The notes: a model not told the origin generated them from the sequence alone. Counted from the first letter of the stretch, positions 16,455-25,888 are shown. The stretch is DNA of 64,000 nucleotides from Monoglobus sp964617455 (GCA_964617455.1 CAZTYF010000002.1:1-64000); one strand, 5' to 3'. Numbers and translations: made by a program.

Positions 16455-17319
16455 GGAAGAAGCTCTAAGGCTTGCCGCCGAGGAATTCGGTGTTCCCGTT
16501 GAAGAACTGTCCTATACCGTAGAGAGGGAAATAGGAAAGGGAATATTGGGCAAACTTTTGGGCAGAGAAGTGATAATTTCCGCCTGGGTGACCAAAGAGG
16601 CGGAGGAAGAACAGAGAATTCGGGAGACCCGAGAACTGAGACGCCGCAAGATGGAAGAGCAAAAGGCAGCCGAAGAGGCCGCAAAAGCCGCCGCGGAAGC
16701 CAAGAAACGGGCGGGAAAGGCGAAAACCGCCGAAAAACCCGCAGGAGCAAAACCCGAAAAGAAATCGGAGCCCAAACCGCGACCCGATTCGACGGACGCC
16801 AAGAGCCAAGAGACTCCGCCCAAGACCGAAAAGAGCTCCTCGGAGACAAGGCGCAGGGAAGTGACGGAAAAATCCCTGAAGGACGCCCAATATTTTGCCG
16901 AGAATCTTATACATCTGATGGGTCTTGAGGACGCCAAGGTGGAAGTTGCAAACGGCGGGAAGTCCGTGGACGTCACCGTCTCCGGCGAGCGTATGGGTCT
17001 GCTTATAGGCAAGAGAGGCGACACCCTTGATGCGGTTCAATATCTCACGGGCCTCTATGTGAACAAGGATAAAAACTCCTACATCAAAGTGAATATTGAC
17101 ACGGAGGGATACAGAGCAAAGCGGGAAGAGACCTTAGTCAGATTGGCGGAGAGTTTGGAGCGGAAAGCCGTTCGAGAGGGCCACGATGTGGTATTGGAGC
17201 CCATGTCCCCCAACGAGAGAAGGATTATCCATGCGGCTCTTCAGGGCAGCGAAGGCGTTAAGACCTACAGCGTCGGCGAGGAGCCGAACCGAAAGGTAGT
17301 TATTGCGCTTAAGGATTAG
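16420..17319 (+). CDS. jag: Jag/KhpB RNA-binding protein (Jag-N, KH, R3H)
   Basis: This 299-residue protein has an N-terminal Jag domain (IEKNAKSKEEALRLAAEEF, about 3-55) and a long charged Ala/Lys/Glu-rich linker (60-145). A KH domain follows with RMGLLIGKRGDTLDAVQYL (GxxG loop), then a C-terminal R3H domain with SPNERRIIHAAL. The family binds RNA and affects cell elongation and division. AGGAGG overlaps the yidC end just upstream of ATG 16420. The linker is longer and more Ala/Lys-rich than in many homologues. Confidence 0.95.
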   Translation: MPRKIEKNAKSKEEALRLAAEEFGVPVEELSYTVEREIGKGILGKLLGREVIISAWVTKEAEEEQRIRETRELRRRKMEEQKAAEEAAKAAAEAKKRAGKAKTAEKPAGAKPEKKSEPKPRPDSTDAKSQETPPKTEKSSSETRRREVTEKSLKDAQYFAENLIHLMGLEDAKVEVANGGKSVDVTVSGERMGLLIGKRGDTLDAVQYLTGLYVNKDKNSYIKVNIDTEGYRAKREETLVRLAESLERKAVREGHDVVLEPMSPNERRIIHAALQGSEGVKTYSVGEEPNRKVVIALKD

Positions 17320-17320
17320 T

Positions 17321-17560
17321 ATGGGTTATAAATTTTTTGAGAATGAGAATTGCGAATATTACCCTTGTCACAAAGCGGAGCGGCTGAACTGTCTGTTCTG
17401 CTTTTGTCCTTTATACGGGATGAGTGACTGCGGCGGAAATTTCCGTATGGTGGAAACCGAAAAGGGAAAGGTGAAGGACTGTTCCGATTGCTGTATACCC
17501 CACGGCGAGGACGGATATGACTATGTGACGGAGAAACTTAAAAAGCGAGAGGAGAATTGA
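17321..17560 (+). CDS. Cysteine-rich small domain protein
   Basis: This 79-residue protein has Cys spread as C-x5-C, then CLFCFC, C, and C-x2-CC followed by IPHG, and starts MGYKFFENENCEYYPCH. It matches the small Cys-rich domain family often seen near cobalamin or core genes, likely a metal-binding protein of unknown role. ATG 17321 lies two bases after the jag stop. A start six codons earlier would overlap jag. Its stop overlaps the region of the argD start, so it appears co-transcribed. Confidence 0.75.
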   Translation: MGYKFFENENCEYYPCHKAERLNCLFCFCPLYGMSDCGGNFRMVETEKGKVKDCSDCCIPHGEDGYDYVTEKLKKREEN

Positions 17561-17565
17561 GCGGT

Positions 17566-18762
17566 ATGGACCACTTATCCTTGGACCAAGTCAGGGAACT
17601 TGACAAAAAATACTATATGAACACCTTTGGAGACAGGATCCCGGTATGCTTCACAAAAGGGGAAGGAATCAGACTCACATCCACGGAAGGAGAGGAATAT
17701 TTGGACTTCTTTGCGGGAATTGCGGTGTCCTCCTTGGGCCACGGTCACAAGAGATTGACCGAGGAGCTTCGGGACCAGGTATCCCGTCTTATACATACAT
17801 CCAGCGTCTATTATGTGGAAAACCAGGCGAGGCTTGCAAAGGTGCTGGTTGAAAACACCTGCGCCGACAGGGTGTTCTTCTGTTCCACCGGGGCAGAGGC
17901 CAATGAGGGAGCTCTGAAGCTGGCCAAAAAATATCAGACGGACAGAGGCGGAGGGGAAAAGATAGAATTCATCACCCTCAAAAATTCCTTTCACGGCAGG
18001 ACCTTAGCCACGGTGGCAGCCACGGGCCAGCCCAAATATCAGGCCCCTTACAGACCTATGATAGAGAAATTTATCCATATCGATATAGATGACAGGGACG
18101 CCCTTGAAAAAAGCGTGACGGACAAAACCGCAGGGATATTTTTGGAACTCATTCAGGGAGAAAGCGGCGTGCATCCCGTATCTCGGGAGTTTGCCCAAAC
18201 CGCTCGGCGGATATGTTCCGAAAGGGACATTGCCTTGATAATCGACGAGGTTCAAACGGGAATCGGCAGATGCGGAAAGCTGTTTGCCCATGAGCTCTAT
18301 GATATAAAGCCCGACATATTCACGGTGGCAAAAGGCTTGGGGGGAGGCGTGCCTATCGGCGCGGTCTGCGCAAACGAAAAATTCGCATCGGCCTTTGGGC
18401 CCGGAGACCACGGCACGACCTTTGGCGGAAATCCCCTGTCGACCCGAGCGGGCTTGGTGGTTATGGACGAACTTTTGGAGAAGGGCCTTTTGGAAAAATC
18501 CTCGGAGACGGGAGCGTATTTGGGAGAGCGTTTGGAAGAGCTCCGAAAGAAATGCCCCGAAATTGCCTGTGTTCGGGGAGCGGGTCTTATGAGAGGCATT
18601 GAGTTTAAGGAGCCGATTGCCAAGGAAACCGGGCAAAAGCTGTTTGAGAAAAAGATATTGGTTGGAGTTGTGGGAGATAGCGTGCTGCGTATAGTGCCGC
18701 CCCTCATCGTCCAAAAAGAAGATATTGATATATTGACAGATGCAATCAAGGAGGTTATATAA
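17566..18762 (+). CDS. argD: Acetylornithine aminotransferase (class III)
   Basis: This PLP-dependent aminotransferase of about 398 residues converts N-acetylglutamate semialdehyde to acetylornithine in arginine synthesis. Visible motifs are FFCSTGAEANEGALK (phosphate-binding region), SFHGRT, IIDEVQTGIGR and the PLP-lysine region FTVAKGLGGGVPIGA. ATG 17566 fits AGGAG at 17550 with a 10-base spacer; a TTG at 17557 overlapping the previous stop is the alternative. argF follows after five bases, so the two form an arginine pair. Related ornithine or GABA aminotransferases share the fold, but the context favours ArgD. Confidence 0.92.
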   Translation: MDHLSLDQVRELDKKYYMNTFGDRIPVCFTKGEGIRLTSTEGEEYLDFFAGIAVSSLGHGHKRLTEELRDQVSRLIHTSSVYYVENQARLAKVLVENTCADRVFFCSTGAEANEGALKLAKKYQTDRGGGEKIEFITLKNSFHGRTLATVAATGQPKYQAPYRPMIEKFIHIDIDDRDALEKSVTDKTAGIFLELIQGESGVHPVSREFAQTARRICSERDIALIIDEVQTGIGRCGKLFAHELYDIKPDIFTVAKGLGGGVPIGAVCANEKFASAFGPGDHGTTFGGNPLSTRAGLVVMDELLEKGLLEKSSETGAYLGERLEELRKKCPEIACVRGAGLMRGIEFKEPIAKETGQKLFEKKILVGVVGDSVLRIVPPLIVQKEDIDILTDAIKEVI

Positions 18763-18767
18763 CTGTT

Positions 18768-19703
18768 ATGAAACATTTTATAAGTATACACGACATCACA
18801 TCCGAGGAGCTCAATCAGCTGCTGTCTTTGGCGGCGAAGCTCAAAAGGGAGCAAAAGGCGGGAATCACCCACCATATTCTCAGGGGCAAAACCCTTGCAA
18901 TGATTTTCACAAAATCTTCCACCCGCACTCGGGTATCTTTTGAAACCGGTATGTACCAACTGGGAGGCCAGGCCCTGTTCCTTTCGGCCAATGACATTCA
19001 GCTGGGAAGAGGAGAGACGATTCACGACACGGCCAAGGTTTTGAGCCGTTTCGTTGACGGAATTATGATACGGACGTTTGACCATCAAGATGTGCTCGAT
19101 TTGGCAAAATACGGCTCTGTTCCCATCATCAACGGCCTCACCGACCTGCTGCACCCCTGCCAGGCTTTGGGGGATTTGATGACCATAAAGGAGCACAAGG
19201 GCAGGCTGAGGGGGCTCAAGTTGGCCTTCGTAGGCGACGGCAACAATGTGGCCCACTCTTTGCTCTATGCCTGCGCCAAGGCGGGTATGAACATAAGCGT
19301 CGCCTCCCCCAAGGGTTATGAGTGCAATTCGGAAATCGTGGCAAATGCTCGGGAGGACGCCAAGGCCTTAGGCTCCGAGATAGTTTTGACAAACGACCCG
19401 GTTGAGGCCGTAACCGATGCGGATGCGGTATATACCGACACCTGGGCAAGTATGGGCCGGGAGGAAGAGAAGGAAAAGAGGATAAAGGACTTTGAGGGCT
19501 ATCAGGTTGATATGAAATTGTTCAATAAGGCCAAGCCCGACAGTATATTTATGCACTGCCTGCCTGCCTACAGGGGCTTTGAAATGACCGCCGATGTTAT
19601 AGACGGAGATAGGAGCGTTGTGTTCGATGAGGCGGAAAACAGGCTCCATGCCCAAAAGGCGGTTATGGCAATGCTGATGGTGGGAGACAACAGGAATGAG
19701 TAA
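18768..19703 (+). CDS. argF: Ornithine carbamoyltransferase
   Basis: This 311-residue enzyme makes citrulline from ornithine and carbamoyl phosphate. The carbamoyl-phosphate motif STRTRVSFE is at about 46-54. HPCQALGDL and the ornithine-loop FMHCLPAYRG motif with Cys are also present. It sits directly after argD, and its end overlaps the acetyltransferase gene by eight bases. No argC, argJ, argB or ArgR operator was seen in the window, so the rest of the pathway must be elsewhere. Confidence 0.95.
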   Translation: MKHFISIHDITSEELNQLLSLAAKLKREQKAGITHHILRGKTLAMIFTKSSTRTRVSFETGMYQLGGQALFLSANDIQLGRGETIHDTAKVLSRFVDGIMIRTFDHQDVLDLAKYGSVPIINGLTDLLHPCQALGDLMTIKEHKGRLRGLKLAFVGDGNNVAHSLLYACAKAGMNISVASPKGYECNSEIVANAREDAKALGSEIVLTNDPVEAVTDADAVYTDTWASMGREEEKEKRIKDFEGYQVDMKLFNKAKPDSIFMHCLPAYRGFEMTADVIDGDRSVVFDEAENRLHAQKAVMAMLMVGDNRNE

Positions 19704-20205
19704 GCAGCTTTATGCCTTTGAAGTCAAACGGGCGACTCCGGAGGATGTTTCCGCCATAAAGAAAATAACCAAAGACGCCTTTTTGAAATACTGCGAGATG
19801 GCGGGGCTGGATTATGACATAGAGGCCCTCAACGAGACGGCGGAGGATGTGCTTCGGGATATTGAGACCAAAGAGGTCTTTGTGGTATTTATCGACGACC
19901 AGCCCGTAGGTGCCGTCCGTATTGAGCTTTTGGACAATCATGAGGCCTATCTGAGCAGATTTGCGGTCAAATCGAGCCAGCGGAACAACGGTATCGGCAA
20001 AATACTTATGAGCGTCGTGGACAAGGTCATGATAGAGAACAATGTTAAAATTCTTCGCCTTCACACGGGCTCCCATGTATCGCCTTTGATTAGATTTTAC
20101 TACGGCAGAGGATTTTACATAGATTCGGTGGAACACGACCGAGGCTACCCTCGGGCGGAGCTTATCAAGGACTACAGCAAACCCAACCATTTCTCCTTGG
20201 AATGA
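19696..20205 (+). CDS. GNAT-family N-acetyltransferase
   Basis: This 169-residue protein has the GNAT acetyl-CoA loop as RNNGIGK (Q/R-x-x-G-x-G/A) at about 96-102. Sheet segments FVVFIDDQPVGAVRIEL and RLHTGSH lie around it, with the C-terminal RFYYGRGFYIDSVEH motif of the family. Its substrate cannot be told from sequence. It overlaps the argF end by eight bases, so translation is probably coupled. A role in arginine synthesis (NAGS-like) is possible by context but not supported by specific motifs. Confidence 0.85.
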   Translation: MSKQLYAFEVKRATPEDVSAIKKITKDAFLKYCEMAGLDYDIEALNETAEDVLRDIETKEVFVVFIDDQPVGAVRIELLDNHEAYLSRFAVKSSQRNNGIGKILMSVVDKVMIENNVKILRLHTGSHVSPLIRFYYGRGFYIDSVEHDRGYPRAELIKDYSKPNHFSLE

Positions 20206-20271
20206 TAACTTGATATAATTCCGTTGGGTAAAGGCAAAGGGAACTTTTATGGGCAAGAGAGGTAAGTCGCC

Positions 20272-21630
20272 ATGGCTGTCAGCATAAGAGATTTGTATGA
20301 AAAGGATTTCGGAGGCAGGGAGATAACCGTCAGCGGCTGGATTCGCACGGCTCGGATTTCCAAAAAAATCGGATTTATTGAGCTGAATGACGGGTCCTGC
20401 TTTAAGAACCTTCAGGTGGTAACAGAGGCGGACCGTCTTGAAAATTTCGATGAAATCGCAAAATTAAACGGAGGCGCCGCCGTAACTTTCGGCGGAGTCC
20501 TTGAGCTGACCCCGAATGCCAAGCAGCCCTTTGAACTGAAGGCGGATTTTGCTCGGATTGAGGGAGAGAGCAGCCCGGACTATCCCCTCCAAAAAAAGAG
20601 GCACACCTTTGAATATTTGCGCACCATGCCTCATCTGCGGCCTCGGACCAACGCCTTGTCGGCGGTGTTTCGCGTTCGCTCCGTATTGGCTCAGGGTGTG
20701 CACAAGTATTTTGCCGAAAAGGGATTTGTGTATGTTCAAACTCCCATAATCACCGGCAGCGACTGTGAAGGTGCCGGGGAGATGTTTCGGGTGACAACCC
20801 TCAAGGGTGACGAGACGGATGTCAAAAGGGATTTCTTCGGCGTCCCCGCATCCCTCACCGTCAGCGGACAGTTGGAGGGAGAGGCTTTTGCCATGGCCTT
20901 CGGGAAAATATACACCTTCGGCCCAACATTTAGGGCGGAGCACAGCAACACCCCCCGCCATGCGGCCGAGTTTTGGATGATAGAGCCGGAGATTGCCTTT
21001 GCGGATCTTGAAGACGATATGGATTTGGCCGAGGATATGCTGAAATATCTTATAAACCACGCCATGGAAAACGCTCCGGATGAGCTTGACTTTTTCAACA
21101 GGTTTGTGGATGTGGGCCTCCTTGAGAGGCTTCGCTCCGTGACGGAGAGCCGATTTGCCCGAGTGACCTATACGGAGGCAATTGACAAACTCACGGCATC
21201 CGGCAAGAAATTTGAATATCCCCCCAAATGGGGCGACGACCTTCAAACGGAGCATGAGCGGTATCTCACCGAGGAAATTTTCAAAAAGCCTCTGTTTGTC
21301 ACCGACTATCCCAAGGATATAAAGGCCTTTTACATGAGGCTTAACGATGACGGCAAAACCGTTGCCGCCGTGGACTGTTTGGTTCCGGGAGTGGGAGAAA
21401 TTTTGGGAGGCAGCCGTCGGGAGGAGAGATACGATGTACTCTCAAAACGGATGGACGAGTTAGGCATCGACAGAGAGGCCTATTCCGAATACCTTGATTT
21501 GCGCCGATACGGAGGCTGCAGTCATGCGGGTTTCGGATTGGGATTTGAGAGGCTGGTTATGTATGTTACCGGTATGTCAAATATTCGGGATGTGCTGCCC
21601 TATCCGAGAACCGTGAACAATTTGGTATAG
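20272..21630 (+). CDS. asnS: Asparaginyl-tRNA synthetase
   Basis: This 452-residue class IIb synthetase charges tRNA-Asn. The N-terminal OB-fold anticodon domain reads VSGWIRTARISKKIGFIELNDGS. Class II motif 2 is FRAEHSNTPRHAAEFWMIEPE, and motif 3 is GFGLGFERLVMYVTGM near the C-terminus, ending in PYPRTVNN, a typical AsnRS end. AGAGAGGT lies about ten bases before ATG 20272. No T-box leader is visible in the short gap after the acetyltransferase gene. Confidence 0.95.
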   Translation: MAVSIRDLYEKDFGGREITVSGWIRTARISKKIGFIELNDGSCFKNLQVVTEADRLENFDEIAKLNGGAAVTFGGVLELTPNAKQPFELKADFARIEGESSPDYPLQKKRHTFEYLRTMPHLRPRTNALSAVFRVRSVLAQGVHKYFAEKGFVYVQTPIITGSDCEGAGEMFRVTTLKGDETDVKRDFFGVPASLTVSGQLEGEAFAMAFGKIYTFGPTFRAEHSNTPRHAAEFWMIEPEIAFADLEDDMDLAEDMLKYLINHAMENAPDELDFFNRFVDVGLLERLRSVTESRFARVTYTEAIDKLTASGKKFEYPPKWGDDLQTEHERYLTEEIFKKPLFVTDYPKDIKAFYMRLNDDGKTVAAVDCLVPGVGEILGGSRREERYDVLSKRMDELGIDREAYSEYLDLRRYGGCSHAGFGLGFERLVMYVTGMSNIRDVLPYPRTVNNLV

Positions 21631-21666
21631 CATAAATAGGGCAAATGTCAAAAGGAGGCTTAATAT

Positions 21667-22428
21667 ATGAGTTTTATATGGAAACTTCTGCTGCTTGCGG
21701 TGATTGTGTTTATAATAGTAAAACGGGCGGGAATTGTGGCCTTGTTCGCCAAGCGGAAATACGCCAAAGGCGACTATTTCGGCTCCCTCAAAATATTTAA
21801 CATAGCCGCCAAGGTGGGAAATTTGGGAACCGGAGATATGATATTATACGGTTACAACTGCCTGCGCTGCGGCGAGACGAAAGCCGCCGGCAAGGTCCTG
21901 TCCGACGCCTATATGAAAACCAAACCAAACACCGCGGACCGCTACAGAATAATGTCCATACAGGCCCTTGTGAATTGGAAAGAGAACGATATTGACGCCG
22001 CCATCGAAAAGCTTGAAGAGGTATACGATGACAACTACAGAACCACCGTTATATACCAAAACCTCGGAATTATGTACAACCTGAAAGGTGACGGCGAAAA
22101 GGCGGTGGAATTTAATGAGGAAGCCTATGATTATGACAGCGACGACAACATAATTACGGACAACTTGGCCGAGGCCTATGCCATAAACGGAGAGTATGAC
22201 AAAGCCAAAGAGACCTATGAGGAGCTTTTGGAGCGGGACCCGGAGCCCCGTTTCCCGGAGGCCTACTACGGCTACGGCCAGCTGCTGATAAAAATGGGAG
22301 AAAAGGAGCGGGGAATCGAACTGATAAAGAAATCCCTCGGTAAACCCTTCTCCTTCCTGAGCATAAGAACGAAAGAAGACGTGGAGCAGATGCTCGCGGA
22401 GTACGAGGAAGAAACAACGGAAACCTAA
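21667..22428 (+). CDS. Membrane-anchored TPR protein
   Basis: This 253-residue protein has one N-terminal membrane helix (FIWKLLLLAVIVFIIV) and then helical repeats of TPR type, for example TTVIYQNLGIMYNLKGDGEKA and NIITDNLAEAYAINGEYDKA. The C-terminus is acidic. TPR proteins act as scaffolds; no partner can be named. AAAGGAGG precedes ATG 21667. It lies between asnS and ftsK, only 13 bases from the latter. Confidence 0.8.
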   Translation: MSFIWKLLLLAVIVFIIVKRAGIVALFAKRKYAKGDYFGSLKIFNIAAKVGNLGTGDMILYGYNCLRCGETKAAGKVLSDAYMKTKPNTADRYRIMSIQALVNWKENDIDAAIEKLEEVYDDNYRTTVIYQNLGIMYNLKGDGEKAVEFNEEAYDYDSDDNIITDNLAEAYAINGEYDKAKETYEELLERDPEPRFPEAYYGYGQLLIKMGEKERGIELIKKSLGKPFSFLSIRTKEDVEQMLAEYEEETTET

Positions 22429-22441
22429 AGGGGGCAGCAAA

Positions 22442-25309
22442 ATGGCTGCAAAATCAAATACGAAAAAATCCTCGGGGGGCAAGGCAAAATCCGGCTCCAA
22501 GCCCGACAAGTCGGTACCAAAGAAAAAATCGTCCCGAGCCTCTTCCAAAACCGCCAAGGTCGAGAAGACGGCCTCCCCGGAGAAAACGTCAAGGGGAATG
22601 TCCGGAGAAGTCCAAGGCATTTTGCTCATTGCTTTGGCCCTCCTTTTGGTGTGCGCATTTTATGTGCCCGCCTCGGGCATTGTGGGCAATTTCATCAAAA
22701 ACCTGTGCTACGGTCTTTTCGGAGCGGCATCCTCCGTGTTTTTTGTGTATTTCATAATAGCGGGAATCAACTCCTTCCGACTCAAGGACAGGGAGCACGG
22801 GACATATAAATGGGCGGTTTTGCTGGGACTTATGATATGTTCCGGAGTGATTTACGCCCTGATTCGCCACGACTCCTCCTTTGTTTCGGGGGGGTTCATG
22901 ACCAACCTGAGAGAGCTGTATCAAAGAGGTATCGAGGGCAGCGGCGGCGGAATCATAAGCGGCTTTATTTGCAAATGCCTAACCCTCCTCATCGGCTATA
23001 TGGGAGCCTGGGTCTGCATTTGCGCGCTGACTTTGGTGCTTTTTATCGTCCTGACCGGAATATCCGTTGGGAAAATATTTCGGGCCATCGGCAGACTTTT
23101 CGGAAAATTGCGGGAAAAACTGAGACGCTCCAAAGAAGAGAAGGCAGAGCCCGCCGCCGACCCGGAAAATCCCGTCCATACCACCGTGGCGGCCGAAAAA
23201 TCGTCCTCCGAAAGGGAGAGCAAAAAGAGCCGACGGGCGGCAAAAAAAGAAGCCAAAGAGCAAAAGAAAAGAGAGAAAGCCCGCCTTGAAAGCATGGGCA
23301 CATCTTCGAAAAAAGCGGGAGAGATGCCTTCCGCCGCTTCGGAGACGCCCACAAAACCCCAAAGGTTCGATGAGCCCGAAAACAGAAGCGGCGACGGCGA
23401 TATGTGGGAAAATCCCCGTAAGTTCACCCTGGATGACTTAAATCTTGATATCGACGGAATAAACCAAGGCACCGCGGGAATCAAGGTTGATATCGGGGGC
23501 GGCGAAAATTCGGAGTCTGCTGCGGTGTTCCTTGATAAGTCCGAAACGGGAACAGCCACGGATATCCTCTCGGGGGGAGGCGGCAGCTCCTCAAAGGGGG
23601 AGGAGCCCGAGGAATATGAGCCCCCCGGGGATATTGCTCTTGAGGACAGAATGGCTCCCGAAACAAAGACGGCATTGGAAATGGGTGCGCCTCTTGATGA
23701 AGCGGTGATCCGAGGCAGAAATATGAGCGGAAATACGGGCGATTCGCCTGCGGACAAAATCGCGGCCGAGATTGAGGAAAACAGCCCTCAAAACCAATCG
23801 GTTTATTATCACTACACCCTGCCGCCCATCAGCCTCCTTGCGGAGCCCAAACACAGACGCAAAACCAAAGAGGAAATAAAAGCGGAGCTTGAGGAAAAAG
23901 CCAATCGGCTTTTGGACACCCTGAACAGTTTCAAAGTGGAGGCGCAGATTATCAATATCACCCAGGGCCCGTCGGTCACCCGATTCGAGCTCCAGCCCGG
24001 CAAAGGCGTGAAAGTATCGAAAATCACCGGCCTGTCCGATGATATCGCCCTGAGTCTTGCAGCTTCCGGCGTTCGTATAGAGGCGCCCATACCCGGAAAA
24101 TCGGCCATCGGCATTGAAATACCCAACGCCGAGCGTCAGTCGGTTGCAATTCGGGAGGTTATAGACACGCCGGCCTTTCGGAATAAAAAGTCAAAAACCG
24201 CAGTGGCCCTCGGCAAGGACATCAGCGGCAGCTGCGTTGTGGCGGATATTGCGGATTTCCCCCACATTCTGATTGCGGGGGCAACGGGCTCCGGAAAGTC
24301 CGTTTGCATAAATTCCCTTATTACGAGTATATTATACAAGGCCAAACCCAATGAGATAAAGATGATCATGGTGGACCCCAAAATGGTGGAATTGGGTGTC
24401 TACAACGGCATACCCCACCTGCTCATTCCCGTGGTGACGGACCCGAAACATGCGGCAGGGGCCCTGAATTGGGCCGTTATTGAAATGCAAAACCGCTATG
24501 CCCTCCTCAAGGACAACAAAGTGAGGAATTTGGACGGATATAACAAACTTATGGAAGAGCGGGGAGAGCCGGAGGCAAAACTGCCCGAAATCGTCATAAT
24601 CATCGACGAGCTTGCGGATTTGATGAATGTGGCAAAGAGCGAAGTGGAGGAGGCCATAAACCGTTTGGCAGCTTTGGCAAGAGCGGCGGGAATGTATTTG
24701 GTGATAGCCACACAGCGGCCCTCGGTCAATGTTATCACCGGGGTTATAAAAGCCAATATCCCGTCTCGGATTGCCTTTGCCGTATCCCAACAGGTTGACA
24801 GCCGCACGATAATCGACTCTGCGGGAGCCGAAAAACTTCTCGGTATGGGGGACATGCTCTACTATCCGAGAGGTGAAATGAAGCCCATACGGGTCCAGGG
24901 AAACTATGTATCGGACAGCGAAATCGAGGCTTTGGTTGACTATATCAAAAATCAATACGAAGCGGAATACGATGAGGAACTGATAGAAGAAATCGAGAAG
25001 GAGCATGAAAAAGTCAATGCCGACTTGGAAAAAAATCCCGTTCGGGACACATACGGCGGAGACGGCGGCTCCTCGGGCAAAACGGACGATTTGTTTTTGG
25101 AAGCGGTGGAGTTGGCATTGGAAAACGGCCAGGCATCCGTGGCCATGTTCCAGCGGAAATTCAAAATGGGCTACCAGCGGGCAGCCAAACTCATAGACCA
25201 AATGGAAGAGAGGAAGATAATCGGTCCCTATGAAGGCACCAAACCCCGGCAGGTTCTGATAACCCGACAGGAATTGAACGAAATGAAGTTCAACCGCGGG
25301 GGCAAATGA
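22442..25309 (+). CDS. ftsK: DNA translocase FtsK/SpoIIIE
   Basis: This 955-residue DNA pump has a Lys/Ser-rich cytoplasmic start (residues 1-55) and four N-terminal membrane helices (about 57-215). A long low-complexity linker (220-460) is rich in Lys, Glu and Ser. The motor domain has Walker A GATGSGKSVC (near 616) and Walker B IVIIIDELADLM. The C-terminal gamma winged helix (about 880-945, QRKFKMGYQRAAKLIDQME) would read KOPS/SRS sequences. FtsK moves chromosomes through division septa; SpoIIIE-type enzymes do so in sporulation. Which role applies here is not decided by sequence. Confidence 0.94.
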   Translation: MAAKSNTKKSSGGKAKSGSKPDKSVPKKKSSRASSKTAKVEKTASPEKTSRGMSGEVQGILLIALALLLVCAFYVPASGIVGNFIKNLCYGLFGAASSVFFVYFIIAGINSFRLKDREHGTYKWAVLLGLMICSGVIYALIRHDSSFVSGGFMTNLRELYQRGIEGSGGGIISGFICKCLTLLIGYMGAWVCICALTLVLFIVLTGISVGKIFRAIGRLFGKLREKLRRSKEEKAEPAADPENPVHTTVAAEKSSSERESKKSRRAAKKEAKEQKKREKARLESMGTSSKKAGEMPSAASETPTKPQRFDEPENRSGDGDMWENPRKFTLDDLNLDIDGINQGTAGIKVDIGGGENSESAAVFLDKSETGTATDILSGGGGSSSKGEEPEEYEPPGDIALEDRMAPETKTALEMGAPLDEAVIRGRNMSGNTGDSPADKIAAEIEENSPQNQSVYYHYTLPPISLLAEPKHRRKTKEEIKAELEEKANRLLDTLNSFKVEAQIINITQGPSVTRFELQPGKGVKVSKITGLSDDIALSLAASGVRIEAPIPGKSAIGIEIPNAERQSVAIREVIDTPAFRNKKSKTAVALGKDISGSCVVADIADFPHILIAGATGSGKSVCINSLITSILYKAKPNEIKMIMVDPKMVELGVYNGIPHLLIPVVTDPKHAAGALNWAVIEMQNRYALLKDNKVRNLDGYNKLMEERGEPEAKLPEIVIIIDELADLMNVAKSEVEEAINRLAALARAAGMYLVIATQRPSVNVITGVIKANIPSRIAFAVSQQVDSRTIIDSAGAEKLLGMGDMLYYPRGEMKPIRVQGNYVSDSEIEALVDYIKNQYEAEYDEELIEEIEKEHEKVNADLEKNPVRDTYGGDGGSSGKTDDLFLEAVELALENGQASVAMFQRKFKMGYQRAAKLIDQMEERKIIGPYEGTKPRQVLITRQELNEMKFNRGGK

Positions 25310-25423
25310 TTGCCGTCGGCGACATTGTGCTTTTGCGGAAAAACACAGGCAAGAAGTTTTACTCATATTTTGTGCAATTCGGAATTTGTTTGCAACTTTT
25401 TTGTCATATTTTTGTAAAATCTC

Positions 25424-25452
25424 TTTACAAAAATGTAATGATATGTTATAAT
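25424..25452 (+). promoter_or_regulatory. veg promoter
   Basis: TTTACA (25424-25429) and TATAAT (25447-25452) with a 17-bp spacer, ahead of the Veg-family gene. veg of Bacillus is known for a very strong sigma-A promoter, which fits. Confidence 0.75.
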
Positions 25453-25484
25453 ACAGTAAATGATTGTGAAGAGGGGTTAGATTA

Positions 25485-25796
25485 TTGTACGGTCAAAATG
25501 ATTTATCAAAAATTAAGTCCAATCTTGCGGATAATATCGGCAACAAAGTCAGATTAACTTCCAAGAAAGGCAGAAAACAGATTGTTACTCGAGAGGGAGT
25601 CATTGAAAACACCTATCCCAGTATATTCACTGTGAAGCTTGACAATCAGAACGAGTTCTTTACAACCGAGCGCAGAGTGTCCTACAGCTACGCCGATGTT
25701 TTGACGAAGTCGGTGGAGCTCTATATTTATTCGCCGGAGGAGAATGCGCCGGAGGGTTCATCGAGGGATGAGTCCGAAAAGGAGGACACCGTTTAA
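25485..25796 (+). CDS. veg: Veg-family protein
   Basis: This 103-residue protein has the Veg/DUF1021 core: LSKIKSNLADNIGNKVRLTS, KGRKQIVTREGVIENTYPSIF, then FTTERRVSYSYADVLT, with an extra acidic tail of about 20 residues. Veg is a small, highly expressed Firmicutes protein with an SH3-like fold linked to biofilm and cell-surface regulation in Bacillus. The start is TTG 25485 preceded by GAGGGG. The added C-terminal tail is longer than in Bacillus. Confidence 0.88.
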   Translation: MYGQNDLSKIKSNLADNIGNKVRLTSKKGRKQIVTREGVIENTYPSIFTVKLDNQNEFFTTERRVSYSYADVLTKSVELYIYSPEENAPEGSSRDESEKEDTV

Positions 25797-25856
25797 ATCG
25801 TACATTCCGAATTTCGGTAACACATCTTGGGAGGGGCGGCAGCCTCTCCGAATTTC

Positions 25857-25888
25857 AGGGACGGCCCCGGGGCGGTCCTTGTTTTTTT
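25857..25888 (+). terminator. Terminator after veg
   Basis: GGGACGGCC, a CCGG loop and GGCGGTCC form a stem with one mismatch, followed by TTGTTTTTTT. The rest of the 25797-26075 gap holds only the rny promoter and ribosome site. Confidence 0.7.

Noticed and set aside
20206..20271. T-box leader before asnS
   Set aside because: The gap is only 66 bp, too short for a T-box, and lacks the conserved T-box sequence.
25306..25557. ORF beginning MIAVGDIVLLRK that overlaps the ftsK stop
   Set aside because: The start resembles a short conserved family, but after about 18 residues it becomes low-quality sequence running through the veg promoter and into the veg gene in another frame. It is probably chance or a decayed remnant.
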